Positions 1 through 4,943 of a stretch of DNA of 6,664 nucleotides are shown here, piece by piece. A program made the position numbers and the translations under genes. The stretch is from positions 430,990 to 437,653 of the forward strand of contig NVXA01000001.1 of NCBI GenBank assembly GCA_002746395.1. The letters run 5' to 3'. Position 1 is the first letter of the stretch. Every line of letters starts with the position of its first letter. Source of the DNA: Paracoccaceae bacterium. Its GTDB lineage: Bacteria; Pseudomonadota; Alphaproteobacteria; Rhodobacterales; Rhodobacteraceae. The notes beneath the pieces are model-generated. The model was not told the DNA's origin. It saw only the letters and a program-made list of their open reading frames with translations, and searched no databases.

Positions 1-588
1 CATATCGAGCTAAAGATGTGCCCCGTCCACGCCATCCGCGTCGCCTACACCGGCGAGCTGGGCTGGGAACTCCACCACCCCATCGAGATGCAAAACTACC
101 TCTTCGACCAGATCATGGCAGCAGGCGAAGAATTCGGCCTGAAACTCGTCGGCGCCCGCGCGCAAAACTGGCTCCGCCAAGAGAAATCCTACCGCGCGTT
201 CGGCACCGAACTAGGCCGCGACGCCACGCCAATCGAGGCCGACCTCCCCCGCTTCATCGACCTCTCCAAAGACTTCCACGGCAAAACCGAAATGGAGGCC
301 ACAGGCATCCGCGCCAAATGCGTCACCCTGCTAATCGACGGCCCAACGGGCGCCGACCCATGGGGCCGCGAGGCGCTGTTCCTTGACGGCGTCAAAGTAG
401 GCCGCCTAACCTCCGGCGGCTACTCCGTGCATTTCGAGAAATCCATAGGCATGGGCTACATCCCCCCCGAACTGGCGGTGGTCGGTCAAAAGCTAAAGGT
501 GAAAATGTTTGAAGAGCTGTGGAACGCCGAAGTGGTAGAGGACAGCCCGTATGATCCGAAGAACGCGACGATTAGGGTAGATGGCTAA
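1..588 (+). CDS. FAD-dependent dimethylglycine/sarcosine dehydrogenase-type oxidoreductase, C-terminal GcvT domain (5' end outside window)
   Basis: The open frame runs in from the left edge without a start (first codons H-I-E-L-K-M) and ends at TAA 586-588, leaving 195 visible residues. These match the folate-binding aminomethyltransferase (GcvT-like) C-terminal half of the DMGDH/SARDH family. Visible family motifs are YTGELGWEL (about residues 16-24), RAQNWLRQEKSYRAFGTEL (about 53-71) followed by a TPIEADL segment, and a glycine-rich SGGYS...IGMGYIPPE segment near residues 139-158. In the full protein of roughly 800 residues, an N-terminal FAD domain would demethylate an N-methylated glycine and the visible half would pass the one-carbon unit to tetrahydrofolate in the cytoplasm. 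The exact substrate cannot be told because the FAD half is missing. A free-standing GcvT or DMSP demethylase is less likely, since the LRQEKSYRAFGTEL block is typical of the dehydrogenase family. The next downstream element is a large palindrome, so this is probably the last gene of its transcript. Confidence 0.85.
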   Translation, partial: HIELKMCPVHAIRVAYTGELGWELHHPIEMQNYLFDQIMAAGEEFGLKLVGARAQNWLRQEKSYRAFGTELGRDATPIEADLPRFIDLSKDFHGKTEMEATGIRAKCVTLLIDGPTGADPWGREALFLDGVKVGRLTSGGYSVHFEKSIGMGYIPPELAVVGQKLKVKMFEELWNAEVVEDSPYDPKNATIRVDG

Positions 589-615
589 CCCCCTAAACGC
601 TTAGCCACAACACAA

Positions 616-730
616 GGGCAGCGCCCGATCCGAGGTAGGCGCAAAGCGCCCGCCCGTGGGGGCGGATCGGGCGCTGCCCGGATCGCAAGCGATACGGGCA
701 TGTTGATCGTGAGGTGGGCGCGAACGCCCA
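616..730. repeat. Large branched palindromic intergenic element
   Basis: A perfect 17-bp inverted repeat (616-632 with 663-679; arm GGGCAGCGCCCGATCCG) encloses two smaller hairpins: GGCGC-aaa-GCGCC (638-650) and CGCCC with GGGCG (651-664, slightly overlapping the outer arm). Outside the right arm, CCCG-n-ATCGC-aa-GCGAT-n-CGGG (677-698) shares bases with the outer stem, so the two folds compete. A further TGGGCG-cgaa-CGCCCA hairpin lies at 715-730. The element starts 27 bp after the oxidoreductase stop codon and precedes the 3' end of the convergent small gene. There is no T-tract, so a classical intrinsic terminator is not supported. Candidate roles are a REP/BIME-like repeat, mRNA 3'-end stabilisation or a transcription barrier between convergent genes. 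The structure is seen directly; the function is inferred. Confidence 0.75.
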
Positions 731-741
731 GCCCCTTATTG

Positions 742-915
742 TTACTTCTCTTTCCGAACACCCTTAAAAGGTGTCTTGCTAGAAGTCTTAACGTCCATAA
801 AACGCCCAGTCTTAGTGTCGCGTTTCACATAGTTCCCCGATGGGGTTTTAGTTTGTGAACGCCCGCGTACTGCGCCGTTACGGTGACCGTCTCCGGTCGG
901 AGGATTAGTAGCCAT
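742..915 (-). CDS. Small basic protein of unknown function (57 aa)
   Basis: The ATG at 915-913 is preceded by AAAGG (928-924) with an 8-nt spacer, and the frame ends at TAA (744-742). The 57-residue product is rich in Lys, Arg, Gly and Thr. It carries the blocks NGAVRGRSQT (residues 13-22), NYVKRDTKTGRFMDVK (28-43) and PFKGVRKEK (49-57). It has no cysteine, hydrophobic stretch or signal peptide, so it is probably a soluble nucleic-acid- or protein-binding peptide. The GRSQ...TG.(Y/W).KRD..TG.FM...PFKGVR pattern resembles a small uncharacterised family that I recall from many bacterial genomes; I cannot verify this here and know no function. It lies 15 bp downstream of the cysteine-rich gene on the same strand, so the two probably share a transcript. 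The coding call rests on the good ribosome site, the tight spacing and the motif-like composition. Confidence 0.75.
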   Translation of the reverse strand: MATNPPTGDGHRNGAVRGRSQTKTPSGNYVKRDTKTGRFMDVKTSSKTPFKGVRKEK

Positions 916-930
916 TATGTTGACCTTTCG

Positions 931-1137
931 TTAAGTCGTGTGACATGTGTTTGAACAGTAGAAACAGCCGTTGGCCGTTGGATATACTGTTTTCGCTACA
1001 CGAACTGCACTTTGACAATTGAGGTGATCCCCAAGTTGCCTACGGTTTTGCGGGAGCGGTGGATGAGGGCACCCAGTTGTGTGTACCTCGTGGTCACCGT
1101 TATCCTGCGCATGGGTATTTACGTAATATGCGGCCAT
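931..1137 (-). CDS. Small cysteine/histidine-rich protein of unknown function (68 aa)
   Basis: The ATG at 1137-1135 follows AGGAG (1149-1145) with a 7-nt spacer, and the frame ends at TAA (933-931). The N-terminal block YYVNTHAQDNGDHEVHTTGC (residues 4-23) is followed by an LGDHLNC segment (35-41) and a C-terminal NGCFYCSNTCHTT motif (56-68). Cys23, Cys41, Cys58, Cys61 and Cys65 with His66 could bind zinc or form disulfides; CxxC-x3-CH is a plausible metal site, but this is inference. No signal peptide or membrane segment is visible. I recall short proteins with this YYVN..AQ.NGDHEVH...C / NGCYYC...CH signature in diverse bacteria, always uncharacterised; this is from memory only. The gene is the upstream partner of the 57-aa gene, 15 bp away. 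Its ribosome-binding site lies in a possible leader hairpin. Confidence 0.8.
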   Translation of the reverse strand: MAAYYVNTHAQDNGDHEVHTTGCPHPPLPQNRRQLGDHLNCQSAVRVAKTVYPTANGCFYCSNTCHTT

Positions 1138-1140
1138 TGG

Positions 1141-1179
1141 CTCGCTCCTATACTTTCGATTTCACTTGAAAGGGGCGAG
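1141..1179 (-). promoter_or_regulatory. Candidate leader hairpin covering the ribosome site of the cysteine-rich gene
   Basis: On the minus strand, CTCGCCCC (1179-1172) can pair with GGAGCGAG (1148-1141) in seven of eight positions (one C-A mismatch). This buries the GGAG of the ribosome site at 1149-1145. A nested TTTC-aagt-GAAA stem lies in the loop. Such a fold could reduce translation until melted or bound. Pairing is seen in the sequence; regulation is inferred. Confidence 0.35.
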
Positions 1180-1201
1180 TAAAAGTGCAAAAATCCTCTT
1201 G

Positions 1202-1296
1202 TTGACGGAAGTTTTCTGCGTGGTTTACCAGCCCCAAAGGTTACTATCTATATTAGGGAAGCCAGATCGCTTGCGGTCTGGTTTTCTCTTTTTTGG
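1202..1296 (+). ncRNA. Candidate small RNA ending at the orphan terminator
   Basis: TTGACG at 1202-1207 could act as a -35, but the -10 at the right distance (TTTACC, about 1225) is weak. A TATATT at 1249-1254 is an alternative -10 lacking a good -35. No reading frame with a ribosome site lies between here and the terminator. The only strong evidence is the terminator itself, so the 5' end is a guess. It does not match tRNA, tmRNA, SRP RNA or 6S RNA features that I could recognise. Confidence 0.2.
1262..1296 (+). terminator. Orphan intrinsic terminator, plus strand
   Basis: The hairpin CCAGATCGC-tt-GCGGTCTGG (1262-1281; nine possible pairs including one T-G, with the innermost pair probably open) is followed directly by the T-rich run TTTTCTCTTTTTT (1282-1294). 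Polarity is plus only: on the other strand the hairpin is followed by mixed sequence. No plus-strand coding gene lies upstream within 670 bp, so it either ends an unannotated small RNA or is a relic. Confidence 0.55.
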
Positions 1297-1373
1297 CCCC
1301 TTACCGGTGGATAGTTACATCCGGCGAGGCCTTCTCATCTAACATCGAATACTCTTACCCTCGCAAATTTTCA

Positions 1374-1859
1374 TTACTGGTTTTCATCCTCACTAGAGTG
1401 ATCAGTGCTACCTATTAAGTCATCTAGATCAGTTCTTTGTGGAGGTGAAACTGGTGGCAAAACAGGTGGTAAACTCAACCCCGCAAAAGGGGGCATTTTC
1501 CTTGGTGACAACTTCCAAAGACCAGTGTCATCATCCTGCAATATTTTAGTATCGACCTTTAAGCGCGATAGCTGTGGAGAAAGGCTACTCCTCATTATGT
1601 CGACGTCATATGACTTTTCGATCCACCCAATAATTTGATCGGCTGATCCGCCATTCCTGTTAGTACCAAGCACTCCAAGTATCATTTCTTTTATTGTTGG
1701 TCGCGAAGATGTGCTTTGTGAACTGCCACCACTATTGACTGCTTCGATAGCATCTTTAGCTGTGCGGATTTCTCGAAGTTCACGCAACAACTCGGCACGA
1801 AGATTTTTTATCTCTTTTTCTCTAACATCAAGAAATTCTCGGATCGACGGACTTTCCAT
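1374..1859 (-). CDS. Coiled-coil and winged-helix-like protein of unknown function (161 aa)
   Basis: The ATG at 1859-1857 follows a full AGGAGG (1870-1865) with a 5-nt spacer, and the frame ends at TAA (1376-1374). Residues 5-42 form a charged heptad-like helix (IREFLDVREKEIKNLRAELL...) likely to be a dimerising coiled coil. A Ser/Thr/Gly linker spans 43-53. Residues 54-117 alternate helices with a final DTGLWKL strand and read like a winged helix-turn-helix: IKEMILGVL, then SADQIIGWIEKSY, then SSLSPQLSRLKVD as possible recognition helix. Residues 118-141 are proline-rich (LPPVLPPVSPP), and the tail (142-161) is acidic. There is no signal or membrane segment. It could be a DNA-binding regulator or an accessory factor of a mobile or defence island; I do not recognise a named family. 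It stands alone, 236 bp upstream of the small-protein cassette on the same strand, with a decorated upstream region. Confidence 0.75.
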   Translation of the reverse strand: MESPSIREFLDVREKEIKNLRAELLRELREIRTAKDAIEAVNSGGSSQSTSSRPTIKEMILGVLGTNRNGGSADQIIGWIEKSYDVDIMRSSLSPQLSRLKVDTKILQDDDTGLWKLSPRKMPPFAGLSLPPVLPPVSPPQRTDLDDLIGSTDHSSEDENQ

Positions 1860-1970
1860 ACTAGCCTCCTATACCCACCCTATCGCACAAAACTCAACTC
1901 AGCGCAAGTCTTAGTCACAAAAAACCTACGCACCCCCCCCCAAAACTCACAGATTCTTTCGTAGACTCCC

Positions 1971-2011
1971 CTACATGTAGTACTATTAACGCTTAGTAAC
2001 ACTATATGTAG
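1971..2011. promoter_or_regulatory. Interrupted palindrome near a minus-strand TATAAT, possible operator
   Basis: CTACAT (1971-1976) is matched by ATGTAG (2006-2011), and inside it TACTA (1981-1985) by TAGTA (1994-1998). The left arm is itself the 10-bp palindrome CTACATGTAG (1971-1980). Just beyond is ATTATA at 2014-2019, a perfect TATAAT on the minus strand. A transcript starting there would begin about 150 nt upstream of the winged-helix gene, and its start would lie in the palindrome. The matching -35 is poor, so the promoter call is weak; autorepression is inference. Confidence 0.3.
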
Positions 2012-2027
2012 GAATTATACTGAGTTT

Positions 2028-2056
2028 TTGACACAGGTCGTTCAGGAGACTCTAAA
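2028..2056 (+). promoter_or_regulatory. Sigma70-like promoter match on the plus strand, no gene downstream
   Basis: A perfect TTGACA (2028-2033) is followed after exactly 17 bp by TCTAAA (2051-2056), four of six matches to the -10 consensus. No plus-strand coding gene lies downstream: the next sequence holds the 11-bp repeats, then the convergent kinase gene. It could make a small or antisense RNA, or be chance. Confidence 0.3.
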
Positions 2057-2200
2057 CCAAAGAGCACGCCCGTGATTACGACAACAATACTGAGCCCAAA
2101 TTCAGATAGCCGGAATCGAAAATAACATCGAGCGGGCTCCGACGGACCAACATGCCGCTCAAATCCTTAACGCCCCCACCCACAAAAACGTACATACGTG

Positions 2201-2230
2201 TTGTGTACGGGTTGTGTACGCTTTGTGTAC
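2201..2230. repeat. Triple direct repeat with 11-bp period
   Basis: TTGTGTAC occurs exactly at 2201-2208, 2212-2219 and 2223-2230; the first two copies extend to TTGTGTACG, and the last runs into a GTGTAC/GTACAC palindrome. The period of 11 bp is about one helical turn, so all copies face the same side of the DNA. A degenerate fourth copy (TACG in register at 2195-2198) may precede them. The pattern suggests cooperative protein binding. It lies 48 bp beyond the 3' end of the kinase gene and about 340 bp upstream of the winged-helix gene. Confidence 0.6.
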
Positions 2231-2277
2231 ACGGAATTTCGGCGTTTTGGCTAAAGGTTAACGCGGGTTACAGCCCG

Positions 2278-3270
2278 CTAAACCAGCCCCTCGCCCGCGA
2301 ATAAGTCCATCAGATCTGCCTCTGGCCGCGCCCCGATATGGCCGATGATTTCGCCCGCCGCAACGCACCCCATGCGACCGCAGGTCAGCATGTCGCGACC
2401 AGCCGTCAGGCCATACAAAAACCCCGCCGCGAACAGGTCGCCAGCGCCCGTGGCATCCTCCACATGAAGGGCGGCGGCGGGGGCGTGAACCTCCTTGTCG
2501 TTTTGCACGACATACGCGCCGCGCTCCCCGACTGTGCAGGCCAGAATGTCAACATCCGCCGCGCCCAATGTCATGGCAATCGACAGGTCATCTGTTTGAT
2601 ATAACGACATTAATTCGTGTTCGTTGCAAAACAGTAAATCCACATCAGCACGGATCATTTCAAGGAATGCATCACGGTGACGCTCCACACAAAACGGGTC
2701 CGAAAGCGTCAACGAAACCTTCCCGCCAGCCCCCTTGCAAGCCGTAATCGCCTTGGCAAAAGCCGCATGGCTTTCCGGCCCGTCAAAGCGGTAGCCTTCA
2801 AGGTAAATCCATTCCGCATCGGCCATGATGCCAACGTCAATATCGTCCGGCGACAGGAATTCCGAAACCCCAAGATATGTATTCATAGACCGTTCCCCAT
2901 CCGGGGTCACCAACACCATACAACACCCGGTTTCCGCAGGGTGATCAGCCGCCGCCAAAGGCGTATCAAAATCCGCCCCTTGCGCCTTGATATCATGGGA
3001 AAAAATCCCACCAAGCTGGTCATTCTTAACCTTGGAAACATACGCCGTTTTCATCCCCAAAGCCGCCAATCCCGCGATAGTATTCGCCGCCGACCCGCCC
3101 GAGATTTCCATCGCAGGCCCCATAACACCATACAGCTCCGCCGCACGCTCCGTGTCGATCAACTGCATGATCCCCTTCTCGACGCCATGCGCCACCAGAA
3201 AGTCATCCTCCACATGCGCAAGGATATCCACCATCGCATTACCGATGCCAACCACTTGGTACTTTTTCAT
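2278..3270 (-). CDS. PfkB-family carbohydrate/nucleoside kinase, probably adenosine kinase-like
   Basis: The product has 330 residues, the usual length of ribokinase/PfkB kinases. These transfer the ATP gamma-phosphate to a hydroxymethyl group of a sugar or nucleoside in the cytoplasm. Visible motifs are the N-terminal GIGNAMVDI (8-16) with substrate-contacting Asn11 and Asp15, the glycine switch GGSAANT (58-64, PfkB signature 1), NEHE (216-219), and DATGAGDLFAAGFL (272-285, PfkB signature 2) with Asp278 as the expected catalytic base and GAG as anion hole. N-terminal GNAMVDI and GGSAANT fit proteins usually annotated as adenosine kinase in alphaproteobacteria, but substrate choice in this family is not secure from sequence. 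The ATG (3270-3268) overlaps the nth stop as ATGA, and GAGG (3284-3281) lies 10 nt upstream inside nth, so translation is probably coupled. Guanosine/inosine or sugar kinase activity is an alternative. Confidence 0.88.
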   Translation of the reverse strand: MKKYQVVGIGNAMVDILAHVEDDFLVAHGVEKGIMQLIDTERAAELYGVMGPAMEISGGSAANTIAGLAALGMKTAYVSKVKNDQLGGIFSHDIKAQGADFDTPLAAADHPAETGCCMVLVTPDGERSMNTYLGVSEFLSPDDIDVGIMADAEWIYLEGYRFDGPESHAAFAKAITACKGAGGKVSLTLSDPFCVERHRDAFLEMIRADVDLLFCNEHELMSLYQTDDLSIAMTLGAADVDILACTVGERGAYVVQNDKEVHAPAAALHVEDATGAGDLFAAGFLYGLTAGRDMLTCGRMGCVAAGEIIGHIGARPEADLMDLFAGEGLV

Positions 3271-3911
3271 ATTATTTTATCCTCGGAATCGCACAGATCG
3301 GCGATGATACAATTGGCACAAACCGGCTTGCGGGCTTTACAAATATAGCGCCCATGCAAGATCATCCAGTGGTGTGCGTGATGCTGGTATTCAGCTGGAA
3401 TATGGTCCTCGATCGCACGTTCAACGGCCACGACATCCTTGCCGACAGCCACGCCTGTACGATTTCCAAACCGGAATATATGCGTGTCCACAGCCTGCGT
3501 GGGTTGATGAAACCACATGTTCAGCACCACATTGGCGGTCTTGCGACCAACCCCAGGCAGGCTTTCCAATGCGGCACGCGACGATGGAACTTCGCTATCG
3601 TAAACATCCACCAAACGCTGGCTTAACTTGATGACGTTCTTGGCCTTGTTACGAAACAGGCCGATGGTTTTGATATGCTCGATCAAGCCTTCCTCGCCCA
3701 GCGCCAGCATCTTTTCCGGTGTGTCGGCCACCTTGAACAGCTCCGCCGTTGCGCGGTTCACGCCAATATCCGTCGCTTGCGCCGACAAAGCCACAGCCAC
3801 CACCAAAGTGAACGCATTCACATGGTCCAGCTCGCCTTTCGGCTCAGGCTCACTGGCCTGAAAACGCCGAAAAATCTCGGAGATGGTTTTATAGTCAAGC
3901 TGGGTGGTCAT
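3267..3911 (-). CDS. nth: Endonuclease III (DNA glycosylase/AP lyase)
   Basis: This base-excision repair enzyme removes oxidised pyrimidines and nicks the abasic site by beta-elimination. From the ATG at 3911-3909 the product is 214 residues, close to the 211 of E. coli Nth. It has the helix-hairpin-helix LPGVGRKTANVVL (118-130) with catalytic Lys124, the VDTHIFR segment with catalytic Asp142, and the C-terminal [4Fe-4S] loop Cys191-x6-Cys198-x2-Cys201-x5-Cys207. All key residues are present. AGGGA (3920-3916) lies 4 nt before the ATG. A TTG seven codons further upstream has no ribosome site and is not preferred. Its stop overlaps the kinase start by ATGA. The gene is divergent from the methyltransferase fusion across 81 bp, so two DNA-repair functions share one regulatory region. 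Confidence 0.95.
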   Translation of the reverse strand: MTTQLDYKTISEIFRRFQASEPEPKGELDHVNAFTLVVAVALSAQATDIGVNRATAELFKVADTPEKMLALGEEGLIEHIKTIGLFRNKAKNVIKLSQRLVDVYDSEVPSSRAALESLPGVGRKTANVVLNMWFHQPTQAVDTHIFRFGNRTGVAVGKDVVAVERAIEDHIPAEYQHHAHHWMILHGRYICKARKPVCANCIIADLCDSEDKII

Positions 3912-3923
3912 AGCGTCCCTGAT

Positions 3924-3963
3924 AAAGCGCAAGATTCGGGTGGAGTTCTACCGTCTTTGCGCT
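3924..3963. promoter_or_regulatory. Ada-box-like inverted repeat between nth and the Ada-like gene
   Basis: AAAGCGCA at 3924-3931 matches exactly the classical E. coli Ada box. AGCGCAA (3926-3932) is mirrored by TTGCGCT (3957-3963), giving a 7-bp inverted repeat with a 24-bp spacer. It lies between the divergent starts: the right arm ends 29 bp before the Ada-like ATG and the left arm begins 12 bp from the nth ATG. Since the adjacent gene encodes an Ada-type AraC helix-turn-helix, auto- and co-regulation is a reasonable inference. No convincing -35/-10 pair was found for either gene. Confidence 0.45.
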
Positions 3964-3992
3964 ACCTTGGCTATGCATTTCACGAAGGAACC

Positions 3993-4841
3993 ATGATGAA
4001 CAACCTAAGCGATAAAGACCCTTATCACTATGCCGTAATAGCACGTGCTATCGCGTTCATCGGGGACCGTGTGACTGACCAACCATCGCTTGAAGAGACC
4101 GCAACAGCGGTCGGCCTTTCACCCGCACATTTCCAGCGCGTGTTTAGCCAATGGGCCGGTGTCAGCCCCAAACGATACCAGCAATACTTGACGCTGGACC
4201 ATGCCAAAGGCCTGTTGGACAACCACTTCACAGTGCTGGACACATCCCAAGAAACAGGGCTTTCGGGGTCCAGCCGCCTCCATGATTTATTCGTGAAATG
4301 GGAGGCAATGTCGCCCGGCGAATACGCCCGTAAAGGCGAAGGGTTAACCATCAACTACGGTTGGTTCGACAGCCCTTTCGGGGAGGTCCTGACCATGGGT
4401 ACGACCCGCGGGTTATGCGGCATGGCGTTTTCATCGGAATTTGGCCGCGACGTCGCCATGCAAGACATGCAAAGCCGTTGGCCAAACGCCCAATTCGCCG
4501 AAAATCCTGACGCCCTCGCCGCATGGACATCCGCCGCTTTTGGGCAGGGAGGCGAGGCTGCATTGCACCTAATCGGCGCGCCCTTTCAAATAAAAGTATG
4601 GGAAGCGTTGCTTTCCATTCCTTCAGGCCACGTCACCACATATTCCGAAATCGCAACCCGGATTGGCAACCCCAAGGCTGTCCGCGCCGTTGGCACTGCC
4701 GTTGGTAAAAACCCCGTCAGCTGGCTGATCCCCTGCCACCGTGCTTTGCGCAAATCCGGCGGGCTTGGCGGGTACCACTGGGGCCTCCCAGTGAAGCGCG
4801 CAATGCTGGCATACGAGGCCGCCCGCCTAGATGCCACTTAA
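3993..4841 (+). CDS. Fused AraC-type regulator / O6-methylguanine-DNA methyltransferase (Ada-like, lacking the N-terminal Ada domain)
   Basis: The 282-residue protein has an AraC/XylS double helix-turn-helix (about 33-112: SLEETATAVGLSPAHFQRVF, then a second unit ending SPGEYAR). A methylated-DNA-protein cysteine methyltransferase domain follows (about 120-278). Its active site IPCHR has acceptor Cys248, the RAVGTA motif supplies Arg231, and GGYHWGLPVKRAML is the usual C-terminal block. It transfers methyl groups from O6-methylguanine or O4-methylthymine irreversibly to Cys248. The N-terminal Ada zinc domain that accepts methyl from phosphotriesters and activates E. coli Ada is absent, so how it senses damage is unclear. 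AAGGA (3985-3989) lies 3 nt before the first ATG and 6 nt before a second at 3996, so translation may start at either. The frame stays open far upstream inside nth antisense, but no ribosome site supports that. It is divergent from nth. Confidence 0.92.
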   Translation: MMNNLSDKDPYHYAVIARAIAFIGDRVTDQPSLEETATAVGLSPAHFQRVFSQWAGVSPKRYQQYLTLDHAKGLLDNHFTVLDTSQETGLSGSSRLHDLFVKWEAMSPGEYARKGEGLTINYGWFDSPFGEVLTMGTTRGLCGMAFSSEFGRDVAMQDMQSRWPNAQFAENPDALAAWTSAAFGQGGEAALHLIGAPFQIKVWEALLSIPSGHVTTYSEIATRIGNPKAVRAVGTAVGKNPVSWLIPCHRALRKSGGLGGYHWGLPVKRAMLAYEAARLDAT

Positions 4842-4881
4842 GCGAGATATTGCCCAAAAATCAGGTGTGGAATAAAACAGG

Positions 4882-4943
4882 CTTGAATTACCGCCGTTTG
4901 AAGCGAAAATAGGGGCAAGCAAATTGTTACCCTCTAATTCAAG
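4882..4943. promoter_or_regulatory. 9-bp inverted repeat and candidate promoter upstream of the OmpA-family lipoprotein
   Basis: CTTGAATTA (4882-4890) is perfectly mirrored by TAATTCAAG (4935-4943) across 44 bp. TTGAAT (4883-4888) with GAAAAT (4905-4910) at 16-bp spacing is a plausible promoter. The right arm overlaps the AAGGA ribosome site (4941-4945). If transcription begins upstream, the arms could form a stem hiding the ribosome site; if it begins at this promoter, the left arm is the -35 and only a DNA-level role is possible. Confidence 0.35.

Larger units (their letters stand above)
1860..2277. other. Intergenic region without a convincing gene; promoter-like and repeat elements
   Basis: This 418-bp stretch holds nine consecutive Cs (1933-1941), an interrupted palindrome (1971-2011), a minus-strand TATAAT (2019-2014), a plus-strand promoter match (2028-2056), a triple 11-bp repeat (2201-2230), and a short GC hairpin at 2263-2278 that overlaps the stop codon of the kinase gene. 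The only sizeable reading frame is a 39-codon minus-strand one (2195-2076) with no ribosome site at its first ATG, so I do not call it. Confidence 0.6.

Noticed and set aside
1172..1240. tRNA-like segment bounded by GGGGC and GCCCC
   Set aside because: It is too short and has no TTC-type T loop, cloverleaf or plausible anticodon arm.
2017..2094. Repeated ATACTGAG (2017-2024 and 2087-2094) as insertion-site duplication
   Set aside because: It is only 8 bp in A+T-rich DNA, with no transposase or inverted ends between the copies.
2076..2195. 39-codon minus-strand reading frame beginning MYVFVGGGVKD
   Set aside because: There is no ribosome site at the first ATG, and the second ATG (residue 15) has only a poorly spaced AAGGA. 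The start overlaps the edge of the repeat array, and there is no recognisable motif.
2201..2230. CRISPR array
   Set aside because: The repeat units are only 8-9 bp with 2-3 bp between them; there are no spacers and no cas genes.
2263..2278. GCGGG-N6-CCCGC hairpin at the end of the kinase gene as a terminator
   Set aside because: The stem overlaps the stop codon and is not followed by a T-tract on the minus strand.
2677..3348. Long plus-strand frame opposite the kinase gene
   Set aside because: It is antisense to a gene with complete PfkB motifs; its Arg/His-rich composition is typical of a shadow frame.
3912..3932. TTG start seven codons upstream for nth
   Set aside because: It has no ribosome site; the ATG at 3911 has AGGGA and gives the normal family length.
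3675..3992. Upstream extension of the Ada-like reading frame
   Set aside because: It runs antisense through nth with no ribosome site, whereas AAGGA precedes the ATGs at 3993 and 3996.
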